From Chryseobacterium sp. StRB126 (GTDB lineage: Bacteria > Bacteroidota > Bacteroidia > Flavobacteriales > Weeksellaceae), in contig NZ_AP014624.1 of assembly GCF_000829375.1 (NCBI RefSeq), positions 496,001-560,000 on the forward strand: DNA of 64,000 nucleotides. Direction: 5' to 3'. A model generated the notes under the pieces. It did not search any database, was not told where the DNA came from, and saw only the letters and a list, made by a program, of their open reading frames with translations. Both the position numbers and the translations under genes were made by a program. Of this stretch, positions 33,357 through 41,485 are shown piece by piece; the stretch's first letter is position 1, and each line of letters begins with the position of its first letter.

Positions 33357-34187
33357 TTACAATTCTTTCGCAACTTCTTTTCCTTCTCTTCTGCTCCATT
33401 CACTCCACGAACCTACATAGAGATTTGGGATATTAAAGCCTGCATGAGCTAATGCTAAAATGGAATGACATGCCGTAACCCCAGAACCACAATGAATAAT
33501 CAGGTTTTCAGGTTTATTTTGTAGTAATTGGGTGTATTTTTCTTTTAAAATTTCAGGGCTCAGGAATAATCCGTTTTCATCCAGGTTTTGAGAAAAAGGA
33601 ATATTGATGGCCCCTGGAATATGCCCGGCAACCAGATCAATAGGTTCAGATTCTCCTCTATATCGATAAGCATCTCTTACATCAATGACTGTAGAAGAAT
33701 TGCTTTTCAATTCATTTTCAACCTCTTCCAGATTTGAAACAGGTAGATCCCAGTTTTCTTTTTTAATTAACGGGGCTTTTTCAAATACCTCTTCTCCTGA
33801 TGAAAACACCATATTATTCTTTTCTGCAGCCTGTACTCCGCCATCAAGAACCTGCACGTTTTCAAACCCAAAAGATCTTAACATCCACCATGCTCTGGCC
33901 GCAGCATTTGAGCCATTCTTATCGTCATAAACAACTATATGGGAATTTTCAGCGATCCCAAGGTTGGAAAGCGTTTCGGCAAATTTTTCAGGAGCTGGAA
34001 GCGGGTGTCTTCCTCCAAAGGCAGCATCTCCCCCTATTTCAGCTAAATCTTTATCCAGATCAATAAATCTTGCTCCTTTAATATGCTTTTCTAGGTAGTT
34101 TTGCTTTGCATCTTTCCCTGTTCTGGCATCTAAAACAATCGCATTCTGTGAAACATCAATATTCTTCGTAATTGGATGGGTTTTCAT
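33357..34187 (-). CDS. Sulfurtransferase with two rhodanese domains (SseA-like)
   Basis: 276 residues, the normal two-domain length. The inactive N-terminal rhodanese domain (~1-130) has VLDARTGKD, FGGRHPLPAPEKFAETLSNLGI and VYDDKNGSNAARAWWMLRSFG. The catalytic C-terminal domain has VIDVRDAYRYRGESEPIDLVAGHIPGAINIPF and the active-site loop CGSGVTA, Cys at about 233. CGSGVT-type loops favour 3-mercaptopyruvate over thiosulfate. It transfers sulfane sulfur to cyanide, thiols or proteins in the cytoplasm. It is a single gene with no sulfur-metabolism neighbours. Confidence 0.93.
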   Translation of the reverse strand: MKTHPITKNIDVSQNAIVLDARTGKDAKQNYLEKHIKGARFIDLDKDLAEIGGDAAFGGRHPLPAPEKFAETLSNLGIAENSHIVVYDDKNGSNAAARAWWMLRSFGFENVQVLDGGVQAAEKNNMVFSSGEEVFEKAPLIKKENWDLPVSNLEEVENELKSNSSTVIDVRDAYRYRGESEPIDLVAGHIPGAINIPFSQNLDENGLFLSPEILKEKYTQLLQNKPENLIIHCGSGVTACHSILALAHAGFNIPNLYVGSWSEWSRREGKEVAKEL

Positions 34188-34274
34188 AATGAGTAGTTAA
34201 GTTATACTTCAGGTTAAAAATTGTTTCCCTGAGAATTATTTTTGTATAAATTTAAACAATTAAAAAAGACAAAT

Positions 34275-35009
34275 ATGAATTCTAACCCGGAGCTTCCTAA
34301 AAAATCAAATAAAAAATGGATCATACTATCTGTAATCGGAGCTCTTCTCTTAATTGCTTTTTCATTTTTATATAACTGGCAGCGTTATTTTGCTCCGGAA
34401 GATGCTCCACAAGCGGATTATGGCAGTCCAGCCATTGTTATTGAGAATTTTGATTATCTGGAAAGCATCACTTTCAAAATACATGAATATAATGAGATTC
34501 CCAAGGAATATAGAAAAGGAATCGTACAGACCTTTATCAACAATAAATTTTATGATGCTGAAGACCGCTCTGAAAGATTCCATCTGACCAATATCAAGGA
34601 CAGAGCACCCAAGGTATTTGCGTTTGGTAATTTTACAGGGAAAAGTGAAAATGACCAAGAAGACCTTGCCTTTTTGGTAGAAAATGAAGACTCCAGCAGC
34701 TCTATTTTATTCATCATTTCCAGCAATGGAGATGTTCTGTACAAAAAAAGATATGATGGGGAACTTCCGGTTATCAATTCGTTTAAAAAGGAAAGCAAGA
34801 TCTTCATGGATACCGAGCAGCTACAGCCAGCTCCTGAAGATGGACTTATCGTCCAATTTAAATATCGTAAAAGTGTTATTCTGTACGTTTCAAAAACCTC
34901 AAATTTTGAAGAGTTTCATCAATATACTAAAGAAGAGCTGGATGATCTGAAAAGTCCCCGTTATGAAAATGAAGAATCACCATCCAGTCCGGACAGCGAT
35001 TCTATATAA
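34275..35009 (+). CDS. Membrane-anchored protein of unknown function
   Basis: 244 residues from ATG 34275. A TTG 33 bp upstream is open but overlaps the -7 box TATTTTTG (34237-34244), so it is rejected. A Lys-rich N-terminus precedes one transmembrane helix (about 15-35, WIILSVIGALLLIAFSFLYN), leaving ~205 residues probably in the periplasm. The soluble part has VFAFGNFTGKSENDQEDLAFLVENEDS and DLLIVQF-like strands, resembling FG-GAP-style read-out domains only loosely. The tail is acidic and Ser-rich. I recognise no family. It converges on the HMG-CoA lyase gene. Confidence 0.7.
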   Translation: MNSNPELPKKSNKKWIILSVIGALLLIAFSFLYNWQRYFAPEDAPQADYGSPAIVIENFDYLESITFKIHEYNEIPKEYRKGIVQTFINNKFYDAEDRSERFHLTNIKDRAPKVFAFGNFTGKSENDQEDLAFLVENEDSSSSILFIISSNGDVLYKKRYDGELPVINSFKKESKIFMDTEQLQPAPEDGLIVQFKYRKSVILYVSKTSNFEEFHQYTKEELDDLKSPRYENEESPSSPDSDSI

Positions 35010-35029
35010 TTTAAATGATTTTCTTTGCT

Positions 35030-35878
35030 TTAAAAATGAAAAATATCCTTTGCTTTATTATAAGAGCTTTCAAAATTTAAAAGATTCAGCTTGTGATCTG
35101 CTTTTTCAACACTCATAAAGTTGATAACCTGCTCCGTAGGCATATTTCCTACCAGATCATCTTTAGCCATAGGACATCCACCAATTCCTTTGATAGCGCT
35201 ATCAAATCTTCTGCATCCTTTGTCATAAGCTGCTTTCAGTTTTGAATAGGAATCTTCATAACGGTTATGAAAATGTCCTCCGAAATTAATTTCAGGATAT
35301 TTTGATGGAATTTTCTCAAATAAAAGGGCAATAGTTTCCGGCGTTGCGACTCCCGTTGTATCAGAAAGAAGAATATCTTTCACCCCAATATCCGAAAATC
35401 TTTGTGCCCATTGGTCTACATCTTCCCACTTCCACATTTCGCCATACGGATTTCCAAAGGCCATGGAGAAATAAATATTCAGTTTTTTTCCTTCACTTTT
35501 TACCAGGTTAAGCATTTTAATGATCTCATTAAAAGCTTCTTCCTGGCTTTTATTGGTATTTCTATGCTGAAATGTTTCAGAAAGAGAGAAAGGGAATCCC
35601 AGAATGTCCACAGACTGATGTTTTAATGCTTTTTCAGCACCTCTATAATTTCCGATAATAGCAGAAACCCTGGTCTTGGACCGGGATTTATCGATATTCT
35701 CAGCCACCACATCAGAGTCGGCCATTTGTGGAATTGCTTTTGGAGAGACAAAACTCAGGCAATCCAGCACATCAAAACCAACATCCATTAAGGAGTTGAT
35801 ATAATCTATCTTTTTATCAGTAGGGATAAACTCTCCCCATCCCTGCATTGCATCTCTAGGACATTCGGTAAGAAACAT
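35030..35878 (-). CDS. Hydroxymethylglutaryl-CoA lyase
   Basis: 282 residues of the HMGL/DRE-TIM TIM-barrel family. The N-terminal strand reads LTECPRDAMQGW, where the usual PRDG/PRDA loop supplies the catalytic Arg and metal Asp. Later come GVKDILLSDTTGVATPETIALL, GGHFHNRYEDSYSKL (metal His pair) and FDSAIKGIGGCPMAKDDLVGN with the catalytic Cys loop GGCP. It cleaves 3-hydroxy-3-methylglutaryl-CoA to acetoacetate and acetyl-CoA, the last step of leucine breakdown. The gene is alone here; other leucine degradation genes are not in the window. Family is firm; a related acyl-CoA lyase substrate is possible. Confidence 0.9.
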   Translation of the reverse strand: MFLTECPRDAMQGWGEFIPTDKKIDYINSLMDVGFDVLDCLSFVSPKAIPQMADSDVVAENIDKSRSKTRVSAIIGNYRGAEKALKHQSVDILGFPFSLSETFQHRNTNKSQEEAFNEIIKMLNLVKSEGKKLNIYFSMAFGNPYGEMWKWEDVDQWAQRFSDIGVKDILLSDTTGVATPETIALLFEKIPSKYPEINFGGHFHNRYEDSYSKLKAAYDKGCRRFDSAIKGIGGCPMAKDDLVGNMPTEQVINFMSVEKADHKLNLLNFESSYNKAKDIFHF

Positions 35879-36038
35879 TTTTACTTTTTGATTTTCTCAA
35901 ATATAATAAAACTAAACTACTTAGTATACTGTACGTACAAATCTAACATTATTTTGATTTTCAAAGTTTTATATTCCATTTATAATTTCAATATCTTATA
36001 TTCACCCGCAAATAATGTATTCTGAGCATCAAATTTGC

Positions 36039-36046
36039 TAACTTTG
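36039..36046 (+). promoter_or_regulatory. -7 box of the pepT promoter
   Basis: TAACTTTG matches TAnnTTTG and lies 21 bp before ATG 36068. It rules out the upstream TTG at 36035 as a start. Confidence 0.65.
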
Positions 36047-36067
36047 TTAAAATTTATGATAAATCTG

Positions 36068-37315
36068 ATGAGTACAATAGAATTCAATCCTTTATGGAAA
36101 GAGAAATTACTGAACCGTTTTCTGAGTTATGTAAAAATATATTCAACGAGTGATGCAGAGAGTGAAACAACTCCTTCTACTGAGCGCCAGTGGGACATTG
36201 CCAATTATATTACGGAAGAACTGAAAACAATCGGTTTAGAAGATGTTTCAATTGATGAACACGGTTATATTATGGGCTATATTCCTTCTAACCTTGAAAA
36301 TGATGACAGACCTACGATTGGGTTCATTTCACACTACGATACATCACCTGATTTCAGCGGAGAGAATGTAAAACCTCTGGTTTGGGAAAATTATGACGGA
36401 AATGATCTTCTATTGAACCAGACTACAGGATTCACTTTATCTCCTTCAAGATTTGAAAGTTTAAAAAAATATATCGGTCAGACCCTAATTACTACAGACG
36501 GAACTACCCTTCTTGGAGCTGATGATAAAGCAGGTTGTGCAGAAATTGTAACGGCTGCTGAATATCTTATGGCTCACCCAGAAATTAAACACGGAAGAAT
36601 TGCTGTAGGATTTACTCCTGATGAGGAAATCGGAAGAGGTGCACACAAGTTTGATGTGTCTAAATTCGGTGCTGAATGGGCTTATACAATGGATGGCGGA
36701 GAAGTTGGAGAACTTGAATATGAGAATTTTAACGCTGCCGGTGCTGTTGTAAAAATCCACGGGTTAAGTGTACACCCTGGATATGCTTATGGTAAAATGA
36801 TTAACGCTGCTTTACTGGCTGCTGAGTTCGCTCAAATCTTACCTGCTAATGAAACTCCTGCAACCACCAAAGGTTTTGAAGGATTCTATCATTTAATGGA
36901 CATTACAGCTGATATTTCTGAAGCAAAACTTCAATACATCATCCGTGATCACGATGCTGATAAATTTGAAGCAAGAAAGAAATTCATGGAAGAAAAAGTA
37001 GTTGAATTTAACCAAAAACATGGTGAAGGAACTGCTGAAGTAGAGATTAAGGAGCAATACAGAAATATGAAGCAGCAGTTTGAAGGCAAAATGCACATCG
37101 TAGATCTTGCAGCAAAAGCAATGACTGAAGCGGGTATTGAACCTAAGATCAAAGCTATCAGAGGGGGTACAGATGGTGCTCAGCTTTCTTATATGGGACT
37201 TCCTTGTCCTAATATCTTTGCCGGAGGAATCAACTTCCACGGCCCTTACGAATATGTAGCGCTGGAAAGTATGGAAAAAGCTACAGAAGTGATTATTAAT
37301 ATTGTAAAAGCTTAA
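36068..37315 (+). CDS. pepT: Peptidase T (tripeptide aminopeptidase)
   Basis: 415 residues from ATG 36068; an ATG 12 bp upstream is possible but too close to the expected transcript start. This is the M20B metallopeptidase layout. The catalytic domain has IGFISHYDTSPDFSG (first zinc His, then Asp), LLGADDKAGCAEI (bridging Asp) and FTPDEEIGRGAHKFD (catalytic Glu pair), with the dimerisation lid at about 210-320. Near the end comes IRGGTDGAQLSYMGLPCPNIFAGG. It removes N-terminal residues from tripeptides in the cytoplasm. A small secreted protein gene follows 4 bp after the stop and is probably cotranscribed. Confidence 0.96.
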   Translation: MSTIEFNPLWKEKLLNRFLSYVKIYSTSDAESETTPSTERQWDIANYITEELKTIGLEDVSIDEHGYIMGYIPSNLENDDRPTIGFISHYDTSPDFSGENVKPLVWENYDGNDLLLNQTTGFTLSPSRFESLKKYIGQTLITTDGTTLLGADDKAGCAEIVTAAEYLMAHPEIKHGRIAVGFTPDEEIGRGAHKFDVSKFGAEWAYTMDGGEVGELEYENFNAAGAVVKIHGLSVHPGYAYGKMINAALLAAEFAQILPANETPATTKGFEGFYHLMDITADISEAKLQYIIRDHDADKFEARKKFMEEKVVEFNQKHGEGTAEVEIKEQYRNMKQQFEGKMHIVDLAAKAMTEAGIEPKIKAIRGGTDGAQLSYMGLPCPNIFAGGINFHGPYEYVALESMEKATEVIINIVKA

Positions 37316-37319
37316 TAAG

Positions 37320-37886
37320 ATGAAAAGACTCTTAGCATTAGCCTTCATATCATCATTTGCTTTCGGAAGTGCTCAGGTATCTGCATTTCAGAAGGCTGAT
37401 TCCAAATATGAAAGAAAGAAAACGGCATTGTACAACAAATACCCTAAGCCTAACGATCTGCGAACTAAGCTAGAGTGGCTTCTTACGGAAGACAAAATAA
37501 CATCTTATAAAAATGCGCTTGAGAAAATTTCTGAAGACGATAAGAAAATATTAACCAATGATCCGCCTGTAAAAACTAAATTGACGAAAGAAGCGGAATA
37601 TGAAGCTGGAAAAACAGCTTTTCAAAAGTCATTGTATGATGCTGTTGATCTTATTTTCTTAAACTATGCTTCGGATTCTTATAAAGCAACCTTAAGCTTT
37701 GTAATAGACTCTAAAGGAAATGCTCTTGATGCTCAGGCCAAAGGAAATAATGAAGATGTAAATGCATTTATTGAAGCTGCTTTTTATCGGATAAGAGAAA
37801 AAGGAAAGTGGAAACCTGCAGAAGCTAACGGAAAACCGGTATCGTCCACGGTATCAGTTCCTTTAGTTTTAACATTTAAAAAATAA
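37320..37886 (+). CDS. Secreted protein with TonB-C-terminal-like domain
   Basis: 188 residues. A signal peptide ends at about residue 18 (FGSAQ). The middle is Lys-rich and helical. The last ~70 residues (ATLSFVIDSKGNALDAQAKG, then FYRIREKGKWKPAEANGKPVSS, ending VPLVLTFKK) follow the pattern of the TonB C-terminal domain seen in Bacteroidetes energy-transducer-like proteins, in particular KWKPA-x-x-x-GKPV. There is no N-terminal membrane anchor, so it cannot energise receptors like true TonB. The same fold seems to occur in the short protein at 47.9 kb. It follows pepT by 4 bp. Confidence 0.7.
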   Translation: MKRLLALAFISSFAFGSAQVSAFQKADSKYERKKTALYNKYPKPNDLRTKLEWLLTEDKITSYKNALEKISEDDKKILTNDPPVKTKLTKEAEYEAGKTAFQKSLYDAVDLIFLNYASDSYKATLSFVIDSKGNALDAQAKGNNEDVNAFIEAAFYRIREKGKWKPAEANGKPVSSTVSVPLVLTFKK

Positions 37887-37891
37887 TATGA

Positions 37892-37920
37892 TAAACCCGC
37901 TGTAATAGCGGGTTTTATTT
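37892..37920 (+). terminator. Terminator after the pepT operon
   Basis: AAACCCGC (37893-37900) pairs with GCGGGTTT (37908-37915), 7-nt loop, then TATTTTT. Confidence 0.85.
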
Positions 37921-38040
37921 TTCTCATTTCCTGAATTTCAAGGATGAATCAAGAAACAAAACACAAACAATACTGAAAATTAACTCTTGAACATGATCTT
38001 ATGGAAAATAAACTCAATGTGAAAAAAGTAGACTTATCTT

Positions 38041-38388
38041 TCAATCAGAAATCATATCCATAGATTTATAATATTGATATTGAGCACTTTTATCTTTTTT
38101 ATATACTCTTATCTCTCTCGAGTTTTTATCCTTGCTTAATGAATCACCTACTAATGATCCTTCTCTCTCCCATCCATCATAGAAAGCTAAATAGACAACA
38201 CTCTTATTAGATAAATATAAATCATAAAATCCTCTGGACCCTTGCTTCTGTTTAGTGACAATTCCATTATATGTGCACTCATATTCCTTATTAAAACTAT
38301 ATTTCTGAAAGACTTTTAATCCTAGATAACCTGAAATAATCAATGCTATTACAATAAAGGTACTTAGGAAATTTTTCTTTTCTTTCAT
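38041..38388 (-). CDS. Small membrane-anchored protein of unknown function
   Basis: 115 residues. A short Lys-rich start and one transmembrane helix (about 8-28, FLSTFIVIALIISGYLGL) leave ~85 residues outside the membrane, rich in Tyr, Ser and Lys (FYDLYLSNKSVVYLAFYDGW). A single Cys follows the helix. No family is recognised. It stands divergent from the Cys/Gly-rich peptide gene at 38.5 kb with 152 bp between them; a functional link (for example immunity) is possible but unsupported. Confidence 0.55.
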   Translation of the reverse strand: MKEKKNFLSTFIVIALIISGYLGLKVFQKYSFNKEYECTYNGIVTKQKQGSRGFYDLYLSNKSVVYLAFYDGWEREGSLVGDSLSKDKNSREIRVYKKDKSAQYQYYKSMDMISD

Positions 38389-38540
38389 ATTGTTGTTTTT
38401 AAGGCTTAAAGTTATTATTTTTTATCTTTTCCCATAGAAATATTCCACATATAACTCACTTACAACCATTTAAGACTATTTTATTATATTTACAAAGGAT
38501 GTACAATCCTAAACGATAACATTAAATACCAGATTAAACT

Positions 38541-38786
38541 ATGAAACAAATTAAAAAACTTTTGAGAAAGGATCTTTCAACGATTCTTGGTAACGGAACA
38601 GACAACTGTCATATGGGAGGAGATTCTTATAATTGCCAGAATGACTGCCAGTGCGCCTGGGGAAAAGCCTGCGAAATGTATGAAGACGGAAGTCCTGGAC
38701 AATGCATTGCTGTTGGCGGTGGAGGTGGCGGCGGTACTGGTGGTGGATGTATTCCTCCGAACGACTGTACAGAACAGCCTTATTAA
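38541..38786 (+). CDS. Cys/Gly-rich peptide with leader-like N-terminus
   Basis: 81 residues. The N-terminus MKQIKKLLRKDLSTILGNG resembles the double-glycine-type leaders that Bacteroidetes attach to small exported peptides (charged helix, then L-x-x-I-x-G). The remainder has eight cysteines (near 23, 32, 36, 38, 44, 55, 70, 76) and a run of glycines around 59-69 with one Thr. This composition suggests a disulfide-rich or modified exported peptide. A possible -7 box TATATTTA lies at 38485-38492, and a strong terminator follows. No peptidase/ABC exporter or maturase is adjacent. Leader assignment is inference; it could also be a small structural protein. Confidence 0.7.
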   Translation: MKQIKKLLRKDLSTILGNGTDNCHMGGDSYNCQNDCQCAWGKACEMYEDGSPGQCIAVGGGGGGGTGGGCIPPNDCTEQPY

Positions 38787-38809
38787 ACTTAAATCAAAAA
38801 ACAATTTAT

Positions 38810-38836
38810 CGGAAGCCATAATGGCTTCCGTTTTTT
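38810..38836 (+). terminator. Terminator after the Cys/Gly-rich peptide gene
   Basis: CGGAAGCC (38810-38817) pairs with GGCTTCCG (38823-38830), loop ATAAT, followed by six T. Confidence 0.9.
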
Positions 38837-38945
38837 CATCCAAAACGGTATTCTCGTCAAAGCATCTCTGCCACTCATCAAATAAAATTCCCTTCATCCT
38901 TCAAGATTCTTTGCTTTGCATCAAATTTATAACAGTAATCAATTT

Positions 38946-39542
38946 ATGAAACAACAATTTTTAGCATTCTGCTCATTATTACTATGCATGACATGCTCTA
39001 TGGAGACACAGGCTCAGCAAACACCAGCTTTGCACTTTGGAATCAAAGGGGGGGCAAATTTTACAAAAACCTCAACGGAGTCTTCTTCCTTGGAAGGAAA
39101 ATACGGCTTCGGCTATCAGGCAGGGGTAATGGCAAGGCTGGATATTGGAAGCCTTTATGTACAAGGAGAAACACTATTCAACAAAAGAAAAACATCCTAC
39201 GAAGCCAATGGAGGGAATTCTGCAAAACTAACATGGAATGCAATTGATATTCCTGTAGTGATAGGATATAAATTCATTAAAACCGATGATTTCAATGTAA
39301 GAGCATTTGCTGGCGGCGTGTACAGCTATGCTTTTAATAACAAGTTATCAATTCCCGAATCACTGCAGGAAGGTTTTAATAAGTTTGATAAATCCAATAT
39401 CGGAGTTACCGGAGGAATAGGATTAGATTATAAAAACTTCACAGTAGATCTTAGGTATGAACACGGGTTATCCAACATCAGTAAGGAGTTTAAATCGAAA
39501 CCTCACAGCTTTAGTCTTGGAATCGGTTATTTCTTATTCTAA
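38946..39542 (+). CDS. Small outer-membrane beta-barrel protein (OMP_b-brl type)
   Basis: 198 residues from ATG 38946; an ORF extension upstream lacks signal character. The signal peptide MKQQFLAFCSLLLCMTCS runs to about residue 30 (TQAQQ). It is followed by barrel strands: LHFGIKGGANFTKT, GYQAGVMARLDIGSLYVQGE, WNAIDIPVVIGYKFI, VTGGIGLDYKNFTVDLRYE and a final SLGIGYFLF with C-terminal Phe. It belongs to the porin-like family abundant in Bacteroidetes, role unknown. It precedes a LytTR kinase/regulator operon and is separated from it by a perfect terminator. Confidence 0.88.
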   Translation: MKQQFLAFCSLLLCMTCSMETQAQQTPALHFGIKGGANFTKTSTESSSLEGKYGFGYQAGVMARLDIGSLYVQGETLFNKRKTSYEANGGNSAKLTWNAIDIPVVIGYKFIKTDDFNVRAFAGGVYSYAFNNKLSIPESLQEGFNKFDKSNIGVTGGIGLDYKNFTVDLRYEHGLSNISKEFKSKPHSFSLGIGYFLF

Positions 39543-39565
39543 AAACTTGAATTATCTTTGACTGA

Positions 39566-39599
39566 TTAGAAACTGTAAATCTGCAGTTTCTAATTTTTT
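39566..39599 (+). terminator. Terminator after the barrel gene
   Basis: A perfect 10-bp stem, TTAGAAACTG (39566-39575) with CAGTTTCTAA (39584-39593), followed by six T. It lies 25 bp before the next kinase gene. Confidence 0.9.
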
Positions 39600-39623
39600 G
39601 TAAACTCTCTTGAGATTTCTCCT

Positions 39624-40676
39624 ATGACGAAACCCTTTGTTTTAAAAGAATACATATTCTCTCTCATCTTCTGGTGTGTTTTTGCTGTTGCCATATGGAT
39701 TAATTTTCAAGCCAATACAGATCGGTTTATTGCTCTGCTTCAGACCGTAGCCATTGTAATAAGTTCTGTTATTTTTACATATCACCTCACCCATAATCTT
39801 CTTCCCAAGGCTTTAAGGACAAAAAGAATGAAGACCTTCCTGATACAGGCCACAGTGAACGTTTTAATTCTGAGTATTATTTATTCTTTTATTTTCACCT
39901 ATCTTCAGGTGGCCCCAAAAGTTAACTTACCTACCAAGGTTTACGATCATTTACCCATTTTATGGCAGGGGTTTTATATGGCTCTTCCTGCAGCTTTTAT
40001 GATAAGCGGAGCTGCCTGTGGTATTAAGTTCTATCTGGAACATAAAAGAATAGAACGGGATCATATCCTCCTTCAGCAGGCCCATCTGGAAAACCAGCTC
40101 AAACTGCTTCAGGACCAGATTAATCCACATGTAGTATTTAATATTCTGAATCACATTCATATTCTCATGAAAACAGATACAGAACTTGCTGATTTTTTAT
40201 TAATGAAATTTTCAGATATTTTACGGTACCAGCTCTATCATTGCAATCAAAACCTCGTCCCCCTTGGCAAAGAAATTGAATATCTCCAAAATCTGGTTGA
40301 GGTAGAAAAACTAAGATGGGGAAATGAGCTCAATGTAGATGCAAGTTTAAAAATCAATAATACAAAGGCTTTCATTGCTCCCCTTTTATTGGTTCCTTTT
40401 ATTGAAAACGCTTTTAAATATGTGTGCAGACTTCCCGGGCAAACTGGATATGTAAAGATTTTCTGTAAGGAAGAAAACAATAATCTCTTCTTTTATGTTG
40501 AAAATTCATATTCAGAAATAGCTGTCCAAAAAAAGAAAGATGGAGGAATTGGCCTTCCAAATGTAAAGAAACGTCTGAAATTACAGTATCCTGATGCTTA
40601 TGATCTTAAAATTGAGTCTGATAATCTTGTCTATAAAGTAACTTTAACCTTAAAACTATCTGAAAATGAGCAATAA
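39624..40676 (+). CDS. LytS-like sensor histidine kinase (second system)
   Basis: 350 residues. Four hydrophobic segments lie in the first ~145 residues (for example SLIFWCVFAVAIWINF and TFLIQATVNVLILSIIYSFI). A coiled linker leads to the His_kinase motif LQDQINPHVVFNILNHIHIL with the phosphoacceptor His. The HATPase domain shows VPFIENAFKYVCR (N box) and GGIGLPNVKKRLKLQYP (G box). It passes phosphate to the LytTR regulator, whose gene overlaps its 3' end by 11 bp. Unlike the system at 24 kb, I see no 21-bp-period repeats around it. The signal is unknown. Confidence 0.92.
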   Translation: MTKPFVLKEYIFSLIFWCVFAVAIWINFQANTDRFIALLQTVAIVISSVIFTYHLTHNLLPKALRTKRMKTFLIQATVNVLILSIIYSFIFTYLQVAPKVNLPTKVYDHLPILWQGFYMALPAAFMISGAACGIKFYLEHKRIERDHILLQQAHLENQLKLLQDQINPHVVFNILNHIHILMKTDTELADFLLMKFSDILRYQLYHCNQNLVPLGKEIEYLQNLVEVEKLRWGNELNVDASLKINNTKAFIAPLLLVPFIENAFKYVCRLPGQTGYVKIFCKEENNNLFFYVENSYSEIAVQKKKDGGIGLPNVKKRLKLQYPDAYDLKIESDNLVYKVTLTLKLSENEQ

Positions 40677-41400
40677 TATTCCCAAAATGAAATGCCTGAT
40701 TGTAGATGATGAACCTCTGGCAAGATTCCACCTTAAAGAACTGGCAGATCAGATTGATTTTGTATCTGTGGTAGGAACCTGTGCTACTGCTCTGGAAGCT
40801 GACACCAAGGTAAAGGAAAGCGAAATAGATCTTATTTTTCTTGATATCAATATGCCTTACCTGAATGGTATTGATTTTCTGGAACAGCTTGAAAATCCGC
40901 CATTATGCATTTTTACCACCGCCTATTCTGAATATGCGCTGGAAGGGTTCCGTCTTCAGATTGTGGACTATCTTTTAAAACCTATTGCTTTTAACCGTTT
41001 TTATCAGGCGGTAAATAAAGCGCAACAACAGTTTATCATCAATGAAAAATTAAAGAAAAACACCCCTCTGGATGATCCTTTTCTGTATGTAAGACAATCC
41101 GATTCCTTCATCAAGGTTTCCTGGGTAGATATTTTATATATTGAAAGTATGCAGAACTATACCAAGCTGCATTTTAAGGATAAATCGCTGGTTATTCATC
41201 AGACTATGAAAGCGATTGAAGAATCGTTGCCTTCCGAGCATTTTTTCAGGATCCATAAATCATTTCTAATCAATATTATCCATATTGATATGATTTCTGG
41301 CGGAAGACTGTTTATCAATAAAACCGAGCTCCCTATTTCCCGTACCCGAAAAGAAGAATTGCTTACTCAGGTAGTTTATAAGAAGTTAATTAGTAAATAA
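40666..41400 (+). CDS. LytTR-family response regulator (second system)
   Basis: 244 residues from ATG 40666, overlapping the kinase stop by 11 bp; ATG 40687 (MKCLIV) is an equally good start and would leave a 10-bp gap. The receiver domain has CLIVDDEPLARFHLKELA, phosphoacceptor Asp at ~60 in LIFLDINMPYLNG, TTAYSEYALEGF and LLKPIAFNRFYQA. The C-terminal LytTR domain (from ~143) has YVRQSDSFIKVSWVDILYIES and FFRIHKSFLINIIHID. It acts as a DNA-binding regulator controlled by the preceding kinase. Targets are unknown; the outer-membrane genes on both sides are candidates. Confidence 0.93.
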   Translation: MSNNIPKMKCLIVDDEPLARFHLKELADQIDFVSVVGTCATALEADTKVKESEIDLIFLDINMPYLNGIDFLEQLENPPLCIFTTAYSEYALEGFRLQIVDYLLKPIAFNRFYQAVNKAQQQFIINEKLKKNTPLDDPFLYVRQSDSFIKVSWVDILYIESMQNYTKLHFKDKSLVIHQTMKAIEESLPSEHFFRIHKSFLINIIHIDMISGGRLFINKTELPISRTRKEELLTQVVYKKLISK

Positions 41401-41485
41401 AAGAAAGAAGCCGGAAGGTGTTGGGGGAATTATTCAAGTTAAAAAATAGATCAAATAAATATATTCCGGCCTCTTTTCTCATATT

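Noticed and set aside
41407..41473. GCCGGAA ... TTCCGGC inverted repeat between the second LytTR regulator and the DUF6268-like gene, perhaps a fifth repeat-element copy
   Set aside because: The arms are only 7-10 bp with a loop near 47 nt, and the ends do not match the 31-bp terminal repeats well; a degenerate terminator is as likely.
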